Positions 41,283 to 50,441 of a stretch of 64,000 nucleotides of DNA are shown here, piece by piece. The translations under genes and the position numbers were made by a program. Within the stretch, counting starts at the first letter, position 1, and each line of letters begins with the position of its first letter. The notes beneath the pieces were generated by a model that had not been told where the DNA came from, ran no database searches, and saw nothing but the letters and a program-made list of their open reading frames with translations. Source of the DNA: Nonomuraea rubra (GTDB lineage: Bacteria; Actinomycetota; Actinomycetes; Streptosporangiales; Streptosporangiaceae); NCBI RefSeq assembly GCF_014207985.1, contig NZ_JACHMI010000001.1, positions 10,151,001 through 10,215,000 on the forward strand. Direction: 5' to 3'.

Positions 41283-42114
41283 TCCACAGGGCGTCCTGCA
41301 CGGCCTGCACCAGGGCCATCAGCTCCGGGGTGACCCGTTCCCTCGACCACGCCAGCGCGTACGTGATGCGCAGGTCCCCCGCCTCCAGCGGCACGAACCG
41401 CACGTCGTCGCGCCTGATGGTCCTGGCCAGGAGCTGCGGGATGGGCAGCAGCCCGGTGCCCGCCGCCACCAGGTCGAGCGCGGCGCCGAAGTCGTCGTCG
41501 GCCACCAGCCGGGAGCGGCCCGGCAGCCCCGGCCAGGGGCGGGTGCCCGGGGTGAGCAGCACGTGGCCGCCCAGCTCGTCCGCCGTCACCCGGGCGCGCG
41601 GCTCCAGCCGGTGCCCGGCGGGGACGGCCAGATGATCGACGGTGACGTGGAACCTGGCCGCCGTGACGAACTGCGCGGGCGCCGGCGTGGCCAGGATCGC
41701 CGCCGACACCTCCCCGTCCGACAGCGCCCGCGCCGCCGCGCTCCGGCCCGCCGCGCGCAGCTCCACCCCGATCGCCGGAGTGCGGCCCGCCAGCCGCCTG
41801 ACGATCCGCGCAGCCAGCACGCCCACGAGCGGTGGATAAGCCAGGTGAATGGTCGGCCTGGCCAGCCGGGCCGCCTCAGCGCCGAACGCCTCGACCGACT
41901 CGATCACCTGCTCGGCGTGCGCGAGCAGCGCCTTGCCCGCCGCCGTGAGGCGCACCTCGCGGGCGGAGCGCTCGAAGAGCCTGGAGCCGGTGGCGCGTTC
42001 GAGGCGGGTGATGGCCTGGCTCACGGCCGGCTGGGACATGCCCAGGTCGGCGGCGGCGGCCGAGAAGCTGAGCCGTTCCGCGACCCTGGTGAAGCAGTGG
42101 ATCTCCCTGAGCAT
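41275..42114 (-). CDS. LysR-family regulator divergent from metE
   Basis: 279 residues from ATG 42114. The helix-turn-helix is LREIHCFTRVAERLSFSAAA, ADLGMSQPAVSQAITRLERA, RLFERSAREVRLTAAG. The substrate-binding domain follows, with TIHLAYPPLVGVLAARIVRR. Its position suggests control of metE, as MetR does in proteobacteria; this is inference from gene order. The 84-base intergenic region holds the palindrome TGGTGCACCA (42131-42140). Confidence 0.87.
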   Translation of the reverse strand: MLREIHCFTRVAERLSFSAAAADLGMSQPAVSQAITRLERATGSRLFERSAREVRLTAAGKALLAHAEQVIESVEAFGAEAARLARPTIHLAYPPLVGVLAARIVRRLAGRTPAIGVELRAAGRSAAARALSDGEVSAAILATPAPAQFVTAARFHVTVDHLAVPAGHRLEPRARVTADELGGHVLLTPGTRPWPGLPGRSRLVADDDFGAALDLVAAGTGLLPIPQLLARTIRRDDVRFVPLEAGDLRITYALAWSRERVTPELMALVQAVQDALWTR

Positions 42115-42130
42115 AAGCAGCACCAATACA

Positions 42131-42140
42131 TGGTGCACCA
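42131..42140. promoter_or_regulatory. Palindrome between LysR and metE
   Basis: TGGTGCACCA is perfect, and with the preceding ACCAATACA forms a LysR-like T-N11-A type setting. Possible regulator site. Confidence 0.35.
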
Positions 42141-42198
42141 CCTCCGGGACGGTAGGCAGGATGCCAGCGACCTGATCCAGATCTAGGGAGCTGAAGAG

Positions 42199-44403
42199 AT
42201 GTCCTCCTTCCCCACGTCCACCGTGCTCGGATACCCGCGCATCGGCCCGCGGCGCGAGCTGAAGCGGGCGCTGGAGTCGTACTGGAGCGGGCGCTCGACC
42301 CGCGCCGACCTCGACCGGGCAGGCGCCGGGCTGCGGGAACGGACCTGGCGCCGGCTGGCGGAGCTCGGGCTCGGCGGGCTGCCGTCGAACACGTTCTCCC
42401 TCTACGACCAGGTGCTGGACACGGCCGTGCTGCTCGGCGCGGTGCCCGAGCGCTACCGGGACGCGGCGGACCCCTACTTCGCGATGGCCCGGGGCACCGA
42501 GGGGCTGGCGCCGCTGCGGATGACGAAGTGGTTCGACACGAACTACCACTACCTCGTGCCGGAGATCGGGCCCGAGACCGTGTTCGAGCTGGACGCGAGC
42601 AAGCCGCTGGGCGAGGTGCGGGAGGCGCGGGCGCTGGGCTTCGAGACGCGGCCCGTGGTCGTCGGGCCGGTGACGTTCCTGCTGCTGGGCTCGGCGCTGG
42701 AGCGGCTGGAGGAGGTGCTCGGCTGCTACGAGGAGCTGCTGGCCGCGCTGGCCGCCGAGGGGGTCGCGTGGGTGCAGCTCGACGAGCCCGCGCTGGTGGG
42801 CGACCGGACGCCCGAGGAGCTGGCCGCGGTGCGGGCGGCCTACGAGCGGCTGGGGTCGGCGGCCTCGCGGCCCGGGCTGTTCGTGGCCTCGTACTTCGGC
42901 GACCTCGGGGAGTCGCTGCCGGTGCTGGCCGGCACGCCGGTGGAGGCCATCGGGCTGGACCTCGTCCGGGGCGGCGTGCCCGCGGCCGACCTGACGGGCA
43001 AGATCGTGGTGGCGGGCGTGGTGTCGGGGCGGGACGTGTGGCGGACCTCCCCCGGGCGCGCGCTGGCCGCCCTGGGCTCGGTACGGGCCTCGCAGGTCGT
43101 CGTGAGCACGTCGTGCTCGCTGCTGCACGTGCCCTACTCGCTGACGGACGAGACCGGCCTGGAGCCGGAGCTGCGGGGGCGGCTGGCGTTCGCGGAGGAG
43201 AAGGTGGCCGAGGTGGTGGCGCTGGCCGCCGCCTGCGCCCCCGGCGGCGCGCTGTTCGAGACCGGCGACGGACTGTTCGGGGGTGGCGACACGCTGTTCG
43301 GGGGCGACGACGTGCCGTCCGTGGCGCTGCCGTCGGCACCGATGCCGTCGGAGGAGCGTTCGCCGTACGCCGTCCGGGCCGCGGCGCAGGCCGGGCACCT
43401 GCGGCTGCCGCCGCTGCCGACCACCACCATCGGCTCGTTCCCGCAGACCGGCGAGCTGCGCGCGGCCCGCGCGGCGGTGGCGGCGGGCACGCTGTCCCAG
43501 GCGGACTACGAACGGCGGGTCGAGGCGGAGATCGAGCGGGTGATCCGGGTCCAGGAGCGGCTCGGGCTCGACGTGCTCGTCCACGGGGAGCCCGAGCGCA
43601 ACGACATGGTGCAGTACTTCGCCGAGCACCTCGACGGCTTCGCGGTCACCAGGAACGGCTGGGTGCAGTCGTACGGGTCGCGCTGCACCAGGCCGCCGAT
43701 CCTGCACGGCGACGTCGGCCGCCCCGCGCCGATCACCGTGCGGTGGGCCGCGTACGCGCAGTCGCTGACGTCCCGGCCGGTCAAGGGCATGCTCACCGGG
43801 CCGGTCACGATCGTCGCCTGGTCGTTCGTGCGCGACGACCTGCCGCTGCGGGACGTCGTGTTCCAGGTGGCGGACGCGATCAGGCAGGAGGTGCGGGACC
43901 TGGAGGCGGCCGGGCTGTCGATCATCCAGGTGGACGAGCCCGCCCTGCGCGAGCTGCTGCCGCTGCGCCGGTCCGCGCAGGCCGAGTACCTGGAGTGGGC
44001 GGTGGCGGCGTACCGGCGGGCCACGTCGGGGGCGAGCGACCGCACCCAGATCCACACCCATCTGTGCTACTCGGACGCCGACCAGATCCTCGCCGCCATC
44101 GACGGCCTGGACGCCGACGTCACCACCATCGAGTCGGCCCGCTCGGGGGCCCGGATCCTGGGTGCGGTCTCGGCGTTCGGGCGGGGGCTCGGGCCCGGCG
44201 TGTACGACATCCACTCGCCCCGGGTGCCGTCCACCGAGGAGGTGGAGTCGCTGTTGCGGCGGGCCCTTGAGGAGTTGCCGGTGGAGCGGGTCTGGGTCAA
44301 CCCGGACTGCGGGCTGAAGACGCGTACGTACGAGGAGGTCGAGGCGTCACTGGCGAACGTGGTGACGGCGGCGCGGCGCCTGCGCCCCGCCCTTCGTCAC
44401 TGA
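42199..44403 (+). CDS. metE: Cobalamin-independent methionine synthase
   Basis: 734 residues. N-terminal domain: [46 protein letters not shown]-terminal catalytic domain: [34 protein letters not shown], and zinc ligands in IHTHLCYSD and [10 protein letters not shown]. It transfers the methyl group of 5-methyl-tetrahydrofolate to homocysteine. The linker near residues 352-375 has a small Gly/Asp-rich repeat ([16 protein letters not shown]). No cobalamin riboswitch is seen upstream. Start has GGAG and GAAGAG. Confidence 0.95.
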   Translation: MSSFPTSTVLGYPRIGPRRELKRALESYWSGRSTRADLDRAGAGLRERTWRRLAELGLGGLPSNTFSLYDQVLDTAVLLGAVPERYRDAADPYFAMARGTEGLAPLRMTKWFDTNYHYLVPEIGPETVFELDASKPLGEVREARALGFETRPVVVGPVTFLLLGSALERLEEVLGCYEELLAALAAEGVAWVQLDEPALVGDRTPEELAAVRAAYERLGSAASRPGLFVASYFGDLGESLPVLAGTPVEAIGLDLVRGGVPAADLTGKIVVAGVVSGRDVWRTSPGRALAALGSVRASQVVVSTSCSLLHVPYSLTDETGLEPELRGRLAFAEEKVAEVVALAAACAPGGALFETGDGLFGGGDTLFGGDDVPSVALPSAPMPSEERSPYAVRAAAQAGHLRLPPLPTTTIGSFPQTGELRAARAAVAAGTLSQADYERRVEAEIERVIRVQERLGLDVLVHGEPERNDMVQYFAEHLDGFAVTRNGWVQSYGSRCTRPPILHGDVGRPAPITVRWAAYAQSLTSRPVKGMLTGPVTIVAWSFVRDDLPLRDVVFQVADAIRQEVRDLEAAGLSIIQVDEPALRELLPLRRSAQAEYLEWAVAAYRRATSGASDRTQIHTHLCYSDADQILAAIDGLDADVTTIESARSGARILGAVSAFGRGLGPGVYDIHSPRVPSTEEVESLLRRALEELPVERVWVNPDCGLKTRTYEEVEASLANVVTAARRLRPALRH

Positions 44404-44852
44404 GCGGCGGTGTGGCGGCCGGCGACCCTGGTGAGCAGGCCCATGAGCTGCTCGCGCTCGGCCCCGGTCAGGGCCGCGAGCAGCTCCTCCTGCGCCCCGG
44501 CGAGCAGCCGGTCGAGCACTTCGAGCTGCCGGACGCCCGCCGGCGTGACGGTGATGACGTTGCGCCGGCGGTCGTCGGGGTCGGGGCTGCGCTCGACCAG
44601 CCCGCGCTCGGCCAGCTCGTTCACGGTGGCCACGATGTCGCTGCGGTCGATGCCGGTACGCCGCCCCAGCGCGGCCTGGCTGGCGGGCCCGAACTCCTCC
44701 AGCGCGGCCAGCAGCGAGAAGTGGTACCGGCGCAGCCCGGGCCCGGCGAACGCCTGGTCGACGAGCCGGTTGGCGGACATCGCGACCTGGTTGATCAGCC
44801 GGCTCGGCAGGCCCTGCAACCGGCGCGGGATCGGGTCCTCGGCTCTCTCCAC
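44397..44852 (-). CDS. MarR-family regulator
   Basis: 151 residues from GTG 44852 (GTG 44888 adds 12). MarR fold: [40 protein letters not shown], then the wing [26 protein letters not shown] lies seven bases before GTG 44852, so that start could be leaderless. It overlaps the end of metE by seven bases and is divergent from a SnoaL-like gene, with palindromes between them. The ligand is unknown. Confidence 0.85.
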   Translation of the reverse strand: MERAEDPIPRRLQGLPSRLINQVAMSANRLVDQAFAGPGLRRYHFSLLAALEEFGPASQAALGRRTGIDRSDIVATVNELAERGLVERSPDPDDRRRNVITVTPAGVRQLEVLDRLLAGAQEELLAALTGAEREQLMGLLTRVAGRHTAAQ

Positions 44853-44910
44853 CCGATCAACGGTACCAACTCCATTGGCGCGACCCACAATCTCCCTGTA
44901 CCGTTAGTCA

Positions 44911-44924
44911 CACCAACATTGGTG
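44911..44924. promoter_or_regulatory. Palindromic operator between MarR and SnoaL genes
   Basis: CACCAACATTGGTG has perfect 6-base arms. A related CCAA/TTGG pair lies at 44866-44878, nearer the regulator. Size and position fit a MarR dimer controlling both genes. Confidence 0.6.
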
Positions 44925-44950
44925 CAACCAACAACCTTCAGGGGATCCTC

Positions 44951-45400
44951 ATGCCCGCCACCGTGGAAACCGACCGCACGGACGTCACCCAGCTCATCTA
45001 CCGCCTCTACGCCTGCATGGACGAGGGCCGCTTCGCCGACCTGACGACCGTGTTCTCGCCCGCCATCAGCGTCCGCACCCCCGGCGGCCTCGCCTCAGGC
45101 CGCGACGCCGTCATCGCCCAGGCCTCCCGCAACCACTCCACCGCCGAACGGGTCCAGCACTTCGTCCACAACCCGCTGGTGGAGGTGGACGGCGACCACG
45201 CCACCGTACGAGCGGACGTGATCGTGACCTTCACCCCCGGCGACACCCCGGAAGGCCGCCCCGCCCCCGAGCCCCGCTACACGCTCAGCGAGCGCTTCCA
45301 CTACGAGGCCACCCGCTTCCCCGCCGGCTGGCGCCTGTCACGCGTCGACGGCACCCCGGTGTGGGCGCGCGGCACGAACCCCCTGGCCGCTCAGGCGTAA
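44951..45400 (+). CDS. SnoaL-like (NTF2-fold) protein
   Basis: 149 residues. The cone-shaped fold is recognisable from QLIYRLYACMDEGRFADLTT, VFSPAISVRTPGGLASGRDA, VQHFVHNPLVEVDGDHATVR and the closing LSERFHYEATRFPAGWRLSR. Members are polyketide cyclases, isomerases or non-catalytic ligand-binding proteins. Divergent from a MarR regulator, it may handle or sequester the ligand sensed by that regulator. It overlaps the convergent acetyltransferase by 10 bases. Confidence 0.82.
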   Translation: MPATVETDRTDVTQLIYRLYACMDEGRFADLTTVFSPAISVRTPGGLASGRDAVIAQASRNHSTAERVQHFVHNPLVEVDGDHATVRADVIVTFTPGDTPEGRPAPEPRYTLSERFHYEATRFPAGWRLSRVDGTPVWARGTNPLAAQA

Positions 45401-45945
45401 CGCTCGGTGTACTCCTCGACCGTCATCCCGAAGAGCACCTCGTCGTCGTAACGGCCGTTGGCGTAGCGGCTCCTGCGCCGGCGGCCCTCCTCCACGAACC
45501 CCAGCCGCCGGTGCAGCGCCAGGGACGCCTCGTTGGAGCTGTAGACCCACGCCTCGGCCTTCTGGAAGCGGCGCTCGTAGAACATGTACCGCAGCACCAG
45601 GACGATCGCCTCGCTGGCGTACCCCTTGCGGTGGTGCGGGGTGCCGACGGCGATCCCGTAGGAGAAGGTGCCGTGCAGCCGATCCACGGTGTGCGTGTTG
45701 ATCGACCCCACCGGCGCGTCGTCCTGCTTCGTGACGATGACCAGGGAGAACTCGTCGAGATCCCACTCCTTCTCGGCGTCCTCGGTCGTCTCCTTCTTCG
45801 CCCGCGCCACCGACCTCGGCGGCTCCAGCCGCCAGCCGTTCCTGACGGCTTCGGAATCCTCGTCGAAGGCGTGGAACGCCTCCCAGTCCTCGGGCTCCCT
45901 GCCACGCAGGCGGACGCGCTCCCCCACCCAGACGGACGATGCCAT
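45391..45945 (-). CDS. GNAT acetyltransferase (RimJ/RimL type)
   Basis: 184 residues. Type-typical segments: VWVGERVRLRGREPEDWEAF, IVTKQDDAPVGSINTHTVDR, TFSYGIAVGTPHHRKGYASE as the acetyl-CoA loop, and NEASLALHRRLGFVEEGRRR. It likely acetylates an N-terminal or small amine. Immediately upstream lies a decayed dihydrofolate-reductase-like fragment. The gene is single. Confidence 0.88.
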   Translation of the reverse strand: MASSVWVGERVRLRGREPEDWEAFHAFDEDSEAVRNGWRLEPPRSVARAKKETTEDAEKEWDLDEFSLVIVTKQDDAPVGSINTHTVDRLHGTFSYGIAVGTPHHRKGYASEAIVLVLRYMFYERRFQKAEAWVYSSNEASLALHRRLGFVEEGRRRRSRYANGRYDDEVLFGMTVEEYTERYA

Positions 45946-45991
45946 GACAGGAAGCCAAGCAGACCGGCCACCGGTTCCGCGAACGAATTTC

Positions 45992-46112
45992 GCCGCCGCC
46001 GGCCAGCACCGGATGGACCCTGACCCGGTACTCGTCGATCAGCCCCGCCGCGGCCACCTCGGCGGGCAGACCGGGCCGCCGATCGCGATGTCGCAACCGC
46101 TCGATCCTTGAT
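45992..46112 (-). pseudogene. Fragment of a RibD-C/dihydrofolate-reductase-like gene
   Basis: On the minus strand one frame reads LPAEVAAAGLIDEYRVRVHP then VLAGGG, the C-terminal signature of the RibD-C family. The preceding DIAIGGP motif is in a different frame, so a frameshift lies near 46070. Neither the N terminus nor the true C terminus remains. Confidence 0.6.
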
Positions 46113-46292
46113 CAGGGTCGACGGGATCCGCACCATCGTGGTCCCGCCCGGACCGTTGAGGCCGCCGGCCGAGCAGAGGCAAGCATTGCCTGCGCTATCG
46201 CATCCCATCACTCGCGGTCGGGCAGGCATTCGTGGTGATGCGGTCCGACCGGCCCGCATCGTGACTGGTCGGGAGAATCCGGGAGGCCGACG

Positions 46293-47042
46293 ATGGGCGA
46301 CGAAACACGGGACGACCGCGAAACGCCGAGCGTGCGCCGCCGGGAGATGCTCGGCCTGCCCGTCGCCCTGGCCTGCGGCTCAGCGATGCTGGCCGGCTGC
46401 GGCACCACCCGGCAGGCCAGCAGCGCCGCGACGCCCACCCCCTCCCCGGAGCAGGCCGACGAGGTGCCGGTCACGCCACCCGAGGACCTCATGCGCGAGC
46501 ACGGGGTGCTCAAGCGCGTCCTGCTGATCTACCGGGAGGGGATCCGCCGGATCAACGCCGGCGAGCAGGTGCCCGTCCAGCCCCTGCACGCCGGGGCCGG
46601 CATCATCCGCACCTTCATCGAGCAGTACCACGAGCAGCTCGAAGAGCGGTATGTCTTCCCGCGCCTGGTCAAGGCCGGCAAGCTGACCGACATCGTCCCC
46701 GTCCTGGTCCGCCAGCACCAGCGCGGACGCGTGCTGACCGGCCGCATCCTGGACGCCACCGCCGAACCCACCCCGCCGCGGGCCCGTAGCGGCCTGGTCG
46801 CCGACATGGCCGCCTTCATCCGCATGTACGAGCCGCACGAGGCCCGCGAGGACACCGTGGTCTTCCCCGCCATGCGGGAGGTCATCCCGCCCAAGGAGTT
46901 CACCGAGATGGCCGAGACCTTCGAGGACGAGGAGCACCGCCGGTTCGGCGCGGCAGGCTTCACCGGCGTCGTCGGGCAGGTGGCCGACATCGAGAAGGCG
47001 CTCGGCATCTACGACCTGAACCAGTTCACGCCACGCGTGTGA
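46293..47042 (+). CDS. Hemerythrin-like domain lipoprotein (Tat signal)
   Basis: 249 residues, ATG with GGGAGG six bases upstream. The N terminus has VRRREMLGLPVALACGSAML and AGC, a Tat signal with a lipobox cysteine near 36. The mature part is a four-helix HHE domain with likely iron ligands in LMREHGVLKR, EQYHEQLEERYVFP, RQHQRGR, EPHEAREDTVVFPA and EDEEHRR. It may sense or scavenge oxygen, nitric oxide or iron at the membrane surface. An anchored extracytoplasmic hemerythrin is less common than the cytoplasmic form. Confidence 0.85.
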   Translation: MGDETRDDRETPSVRRREMLGLPVALACGSAMLAGCGTTRQASSAATPTPSPEQADEVPVTPPEDLMREHGVLKRVLLIYREGIRRINAGEQVPVQPLHAGAGIIRTFIEQYHEQLEERYVFPRLVKAGKLTDIVPVLVRQHQRGRVLTGRILDATAEPTPPRARSGLVADMAAFIRMYEPHEAREDTVVFPAMREVIPPKEFTEMAETFEDEEHRRFGAAGFTGVVGQVADIEKALGIYDLNQFTPRV

Positions 47043-47073
47043 CGCTCCCCCGCGGCCCGCCCGCGACGGCTAC

Positions 47074-47322
47074 TCAACGCCTGGCGTCGCGGATCGCGGC
47101 CTCGATCCTGATCAGGGCGCCTATCGCGGCGAGGGCCAGGAAGAACATCACCCACAGCGGATCCCGATCGCTGTTCAGCTGGATCACCGCAAGGAGCAGT
47201 CCTGCGACGACGCCCACGGTCCCCACGTTCCGGAGCGTCGAACGGCCGGTGTAGAAGTCGAGCAGGTTCAAGCGCGGTGCGGGCTCTGACGTGTCGTCGG
47301 CTTTCGTCATGCCGGGGAGCAT
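47074..47322 (-). CDS. Small two-helix membrane protein
   Basis: 82 residues from ATG 47322 (GGGGGG six bases upstream); ATG 47310 is an alternative. After a polar N terminus with LNLLDFYTGRSTLRN there are two hydrophobic helices, VGTVGVVAGLLLAVIQL and PLWVMFFLALAAIGALIRI, then a charged tail. No family is recognised. It converges with the hemerythrin gene. Confidence 0.6.
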   Translation of the reverse strand: MLPGMTKADDTSEPAPRLNLLDFYTGRSTLRNVGTVGVVAGLLLAVIQLNSDRDPLWVMFFLALAAIGALIRIEAAIRDARR

Positions 47323-47710
47323 CGCATGCCCCCCGTGTGGTGAGGAAGACCTCTCCGTCCGAACGTTCCTGCCCGTGGACGAACAGGGCCTCCCCAGCAT
47401 CCCGGCCTTCTCCTCTCCGGCGATCACATCTCATGGCCTCGCGATCGGCTCTGCCTCCACAGGCGTCTCGACGATGAGGGATGCGCGGGCGAAGCCTGCG
47501 CATCGATGGGGCGCCTGAGCGAAGCGAAGACCTACAGGGGTCGGGGCTTGCCCCGACTGGGAGAAGCGGCTGAGCCCCCGAGCGCGAAGCGCTGCTTGCG
47601 ATGACCTTGCGTGCCGCAGGCGCGCACCAAGAAACAGCCCGAGCGTAGCGAGGACCGCTCGGGGCGGGCGGCGACGGGCAACCATCCCGACGGGCGACGG
47701 GCGGGTGCGC
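47323..47710. other. 388-bp non-coding region with short repeats and hairpins
   Basis: No credible gene. Variants of CCGAGCG-AGCGA occur near 47514, 47576 and 47638. Two perfect 8-bp stems are present: 47540-47557 (2-base loop) and 47638-47663 (10-base loop). The open frames crossing it have the arginine/alanine-rich look of non-coding high-GC DNA. A structured RNA or a dispersed repeat is possible. Confidence 0.5.
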
Positions 47711-48565
47711 TTAGGTGGTGAAGGTCCAGGGCAGGTGGGCGAGGGCGGCGTCGGCGTAGTGGCGGGGGCCGGTGCTCAGGCCGTACGCCAGGTCCTCGAT
47801 CAACGCGCACCGGGCGTAGAAGCGGATCCTGGCACGGTCCTCGCTCGTGACCGGGAACTCGTAGTGGGCCAGGGTCAGGTCGAGGAGGTCGGGGCCGAGG
47901 TCGCGATAGATGAGGGCGAAGTCGTGGGCGGGGTCGGTGATCGCGGCGTCCGTCCAGTCGATGATGCCGGTGATCGTGCCGGTGTCCGCGTCCACGAGGA
48001 CGTGTTCCGCGCCGAGGTCGTTGTGGCAGAAGCGGAGGGACTGCGGCTCGGCGGGCGGGGGTTCGCGGAGGAAGCGTTCGACGAGCGGGCGCTGGGGTTC
48101 GGGGACGTGGCGTTCGATGTCCCGGTAGTCGAGTTCGGCGTCCCGGAGGAGCGTGGGTGCCGGGTAGACGTCCAGGGGGGCGAGGTCGCGCATGGTGGCG
48201 GGGATGGCGCCGTGGATGGCGCTGAGGAAGGCGCCGAGTGGTTCCGCGAGGCGGGAGGGGTCCAGGTCGGCGCTGTGGTGCTGGTTGAGCGGGGTGCCGG
48301 GGAGTTTGCGGTACGCGATCGTGCCGGTCTCGTCGTCGGCGAAGACCACTTCGGGGACGGGGAGCGGGGACAGTTCCCTGACGGCCGCCAGGCGGGCGAC
48401 CTCCTGCCGGTTGGCCTGGGGGTCCGCCACCCTGCTCCGCCGTACGAGCAGCTCGTCGTTGACCTCGTACACGAAGTTGTCGAGGCCGTGGCCGAGCCGG
48501 TTGACGGAGCGTACCCGGTAGTCGGGCAGGTGGCGGGCCAGCAACGCGCGGATGTCGCCAGTCAC
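47711..48565 (-). CDS. Aminoglycoside-phosphotransferase-like (APH) kinase
   Basis: 284 residues from GTG 48565 (AGGG upstream; GTG 48574 adds three). Kinase-like fold: VNRLGHGLDNFVYEVNDELL as the nucleotide loop, RFCHNDLGAEHVLVDADTGT as the catalytic loop with Asp, and GIIDWTDAAITDPAHDFALI with the metal-binding Asp. The family phosphorylates antibiotics, homoserine, choline and other alcohols; the substrate cannot be read from sequence. It is downstream of an ABC permease operon but behind a small hairpin. Confidence 0.85.
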   Translation of the reverse strand: MTGDIRALLARHLPDYRVRSVNRLGHGLDNFVYEVNDELLVRRSRVADPQANRQEVARLAAVRELSPLPVPEVVFADDETGTIAYRKLPGTPLNQHHSADLDPSRLAEPLGAFLSAIHGAIPATMRDLAPLDVYPAPTLLRDAELDYRDIERHVPEPQRPLVERFLREPPPAEPQSLRFCHNDLGAEHVLVDADTGTITGIIDWTDAAITDPAHDFALIYRDLGPDLLDLTLAHYEFPVTSEDRARIRFYARCALIEDLAYGLSTGPRHYADAALAHLPWTFTT

Positions 48566-48579
48566 ACTCCGCACCCTAA

Positions 48580-48595
48580 GCCGGAGATGTCCGGC
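48580..48595. terminator. Small hairpin after the first ABC operon
   Basis: GCCGGA and TCCGGC around a 4-base loop, eight bases past the last permease stop and before the APH-like start. Short, without a U-run; weak terminator at best. Confidence 0.35.
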
Positions 48596-48602
48596 ATGCG
48601 AG

Positions 48603-49526
48603 CTATTTCAGGGCACCGGCGGTGAGGCCTGACTGGATCTGGCGCTGGAAGACGGTGTAGACGACCAGCATCGGGAGGATGGCCAGGGTCAGGGCGGCGA
48701 ACAGGGCCGCCCAGTCGGCGTCGTAGCCGGCCGCGGTGGAGATGTCGGCGATGCCCTGGGTGAGCACCCATTTCTCGCGGTCCTGCAGCAGGATCAGCGG
48801 CTTCTGGTACTGGTTCCACTGCCCCAGGATGTTGAAGATGGTGATGCTGATGATGCCCGGCTTGGCCATCGGCAACATGATCTGGAAGAACACCCGGGTG
48901 TGCGAGGCCCCGTCGACCATCGCCGCCTCCGCGACCCCCGTCGGCAGCGTACGGAAGAAGGCCGACAGGAAGAAGATCGTGAACGGCATCGAGTACGCGA
49001 TGTAGACCAGGATCGTCCCCGCGTACGTGTTCAGCCCGATGAACGGCCCGATCACCGGCACCGAGCCCATGTTCTGCACCACGAAGAACAGCGGGCTCAG
49101 CGCCAGGAAGAACGGGAAGGCCATGCCCGCGACGAACAGCATGTAGATCACGCGGTTGCCCCGGAAGGGGTAACGCGCCAGCACGTACGCCGCCATCGAG
49201 CCGATCAGCATCGTGCCGAACGTGCTGAACGACACGATGATGACGCTGTTGAGCATGTACTGGCCGATGCGCGCCTGTTCCCAGGCCCTGGCGAAGTTGT
49301 CCCAGTGCAGCGTGGACGGCAGCGACCACGCGGCGCCGAAGATCTCGTCCTCGCTCTTGACCGAGGCCAGGAAGGTCCAGACGATCGGCACCATCACCAG
49401 GAGGGTCCAGATCACCAGCGTGACGTGCGTCAGCACACCCAGCGGACCGAGGCGCCGCTTCCGCTCGTCGCGGGCGGCGCTCCTCGATGGCGCCCCTGCG
49501 GACGTCACTGGGGTCATCGTTGCCAT
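48603..49526 (-). CDS. Carbohydrate ABC transporter permease (MalG type), locus 1
   Basis: 307 residues. A cytoplasmic leader is followed by six transmembrane helices. The coupling motif EAAMVDGASHTRVFFQIMLP near 200 is the conserved EAA loop that contacts the ATPase. The C terminus VYTVFQRQIQSGLTAGALK is typical of CUT1 permeases. It pairs with the permease immediately upstream (three bases between them) and the binding protein. No ATPase gene is present; a shared MsiK-like ATPase elsewhere is expected in actinomycetes. Confidence 0.92.
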   Translation of the reverse strand: MATMTPVTSAGAPSRSAARDERKRRLGPLGVLTHVTLVIWTLLVMVPIVWTFLASVKSEDEIFGAAWSLPSTLHWDNFARAWEQARIGQYMLNSVIIVSFSTFGTMLIGSMAAYVLARYPFRGNRVIYMLFVAGMAFPFFLALSPLFFVVQNMGSVPVIGPFIGLNTYAGTILVYIAYSMPFTIFFLSAFFRTLPTGVAEAAMVDGASHTRVFFQIMLPMAKPGIISITIFNILGQWNQYQKPLILLQDREKWVLTQGIADISTAAGYDADWAALFAALTLAILPMLVVYTVFQRQIQSGLTAGALK

Positions 49527-49529
49527 CTC

Positions 49530-50441
49530 TCAGTACTCGATTCGTTCGCGCCGCGACAGGCGCAGCGAAAGGATCGCGAAGCCCACCGTGAAGAGGAACA
49601 TCACCACGCCGAGGGCGGAGGCGTATCCGAAGCGGAAGTACCCGAAGGCGTTCCGGTAGATCTCGGCCGCCATGACCGTGGTCGACCAGTCGGGGCCGCC
49701 CTGCTGGAGGGTCATCACCCAGACGATCGCGAAGGCGTCCATGGCCAGGATGCCCAGGTAGACCCAGGCGACCTGCACGGTGTCCCACAACAGCGGGAGC
49801 GTGATGCGGAAGAACAGGGTGAACCGGTTGGCCCCGTCGATCTGCGCGGCCTCGAACACGTCCCGCGGGATGCCCGCCAGGCCGGCCGAGAAGAGCACGA
49901 CGTAGAAGCCGACGGCCTGCCAGACGAGGACGCCGAGCACCGACCAGAACGCGATGCCCGAGTTCGACAGGAAGCCGACCGGTTCGATGCCCAGCGCCAT
50001 CAGCGGCCCGTTCAGCATGCCGCTGCCGTCCGGCCGGAACACCTGCTGGAACAGGACCGCCACGATCGTGACCGCCAGGACCTGCGGGAAGAAGAAGACC
50101 ACCCGGTAGAAGGTGGACCCGCGGATGCCCGACACGCCCTTGCTGCCGCCCAGGTTCAGGAGATAGGCGAAGAACAGGGCGATGACGATGGTGATCGCCG
50201 GCAGCAGGATCAGGAGGCCGAGGTTGTGCGTGACGGCCTTCCAGAAGACGCTGTCCCCGAGCACCCGCTGGAAGTTCTCCAGGCCGATGAAGTTGGGCGT
50301 CGCGGTCACGCCGCGCCAGTCCGTCATCGCCATGTAGAAGGCCTGGATGTTCGGCGAGATGACGTAGATGGCGTAGAGAATCACCGGGGCTGCCAGGAAC
50401 GAGGCGATGAACAGCCCACGGCGATATCTGTTGAAGAGCAT
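49530..50441 (-). CDS. Carbohydrate ABC transporter permease (MalF type), locus 1
   Basis: 303 residues, six transmembrane helices, starting FNRYRRGLFIASFLAAPVIL. The EAA loop is FEAAQIDGANRFTLFFRITL. The gene starts at the last base of the binding-protein stop region and is three bases ahead of the MalG-type permease, so the three are translated together. With the Tat-lipoprotein binding protein it would import GlcNAc or chito-oligosaccharides, as the related Ngc system does. Confidence 0.92.
   Translation of the reverse strand: MLFNRYRRGLFIASFLAAPVILYAIYVISPNIQAFYMAMTDWRGVTATPNFIGLENFQRVLGDSVFWKAVTHNLGLLILLPAITIVIALFFAYLLNLGGSKGVSGIRGSTFYRVVFFFPQVLAVTIVAVLFQQVFRPDGSGMLNGPLMALGIEPVGFLSNSGIAFWSVLGVLVWQAVGFYVVLFSAGLAGIPRDVFEAAQIDGANRFTLFFRITLPLLWDTVQVAWVYLGILAMDAFAIVWVMTLQQGGPDWSTTVMAAEIYRNAFGYFRFGYASALGVVMFLFTVGFAILSLRLSRRERIEY

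Noticed and set aside
42115..42198. Cobalamin riboswitch before metE
   Set aside because: Only 84 bases separate metE from the divergent LysR start, too short for the B12 element, and no B12-box-like sequence is seen.
47431..47685. 84-codon minus-strand frame
   Set aside because: Translation of repeat-rich DNA, no ribosome site, no recognisable fold; treated as non-coding.
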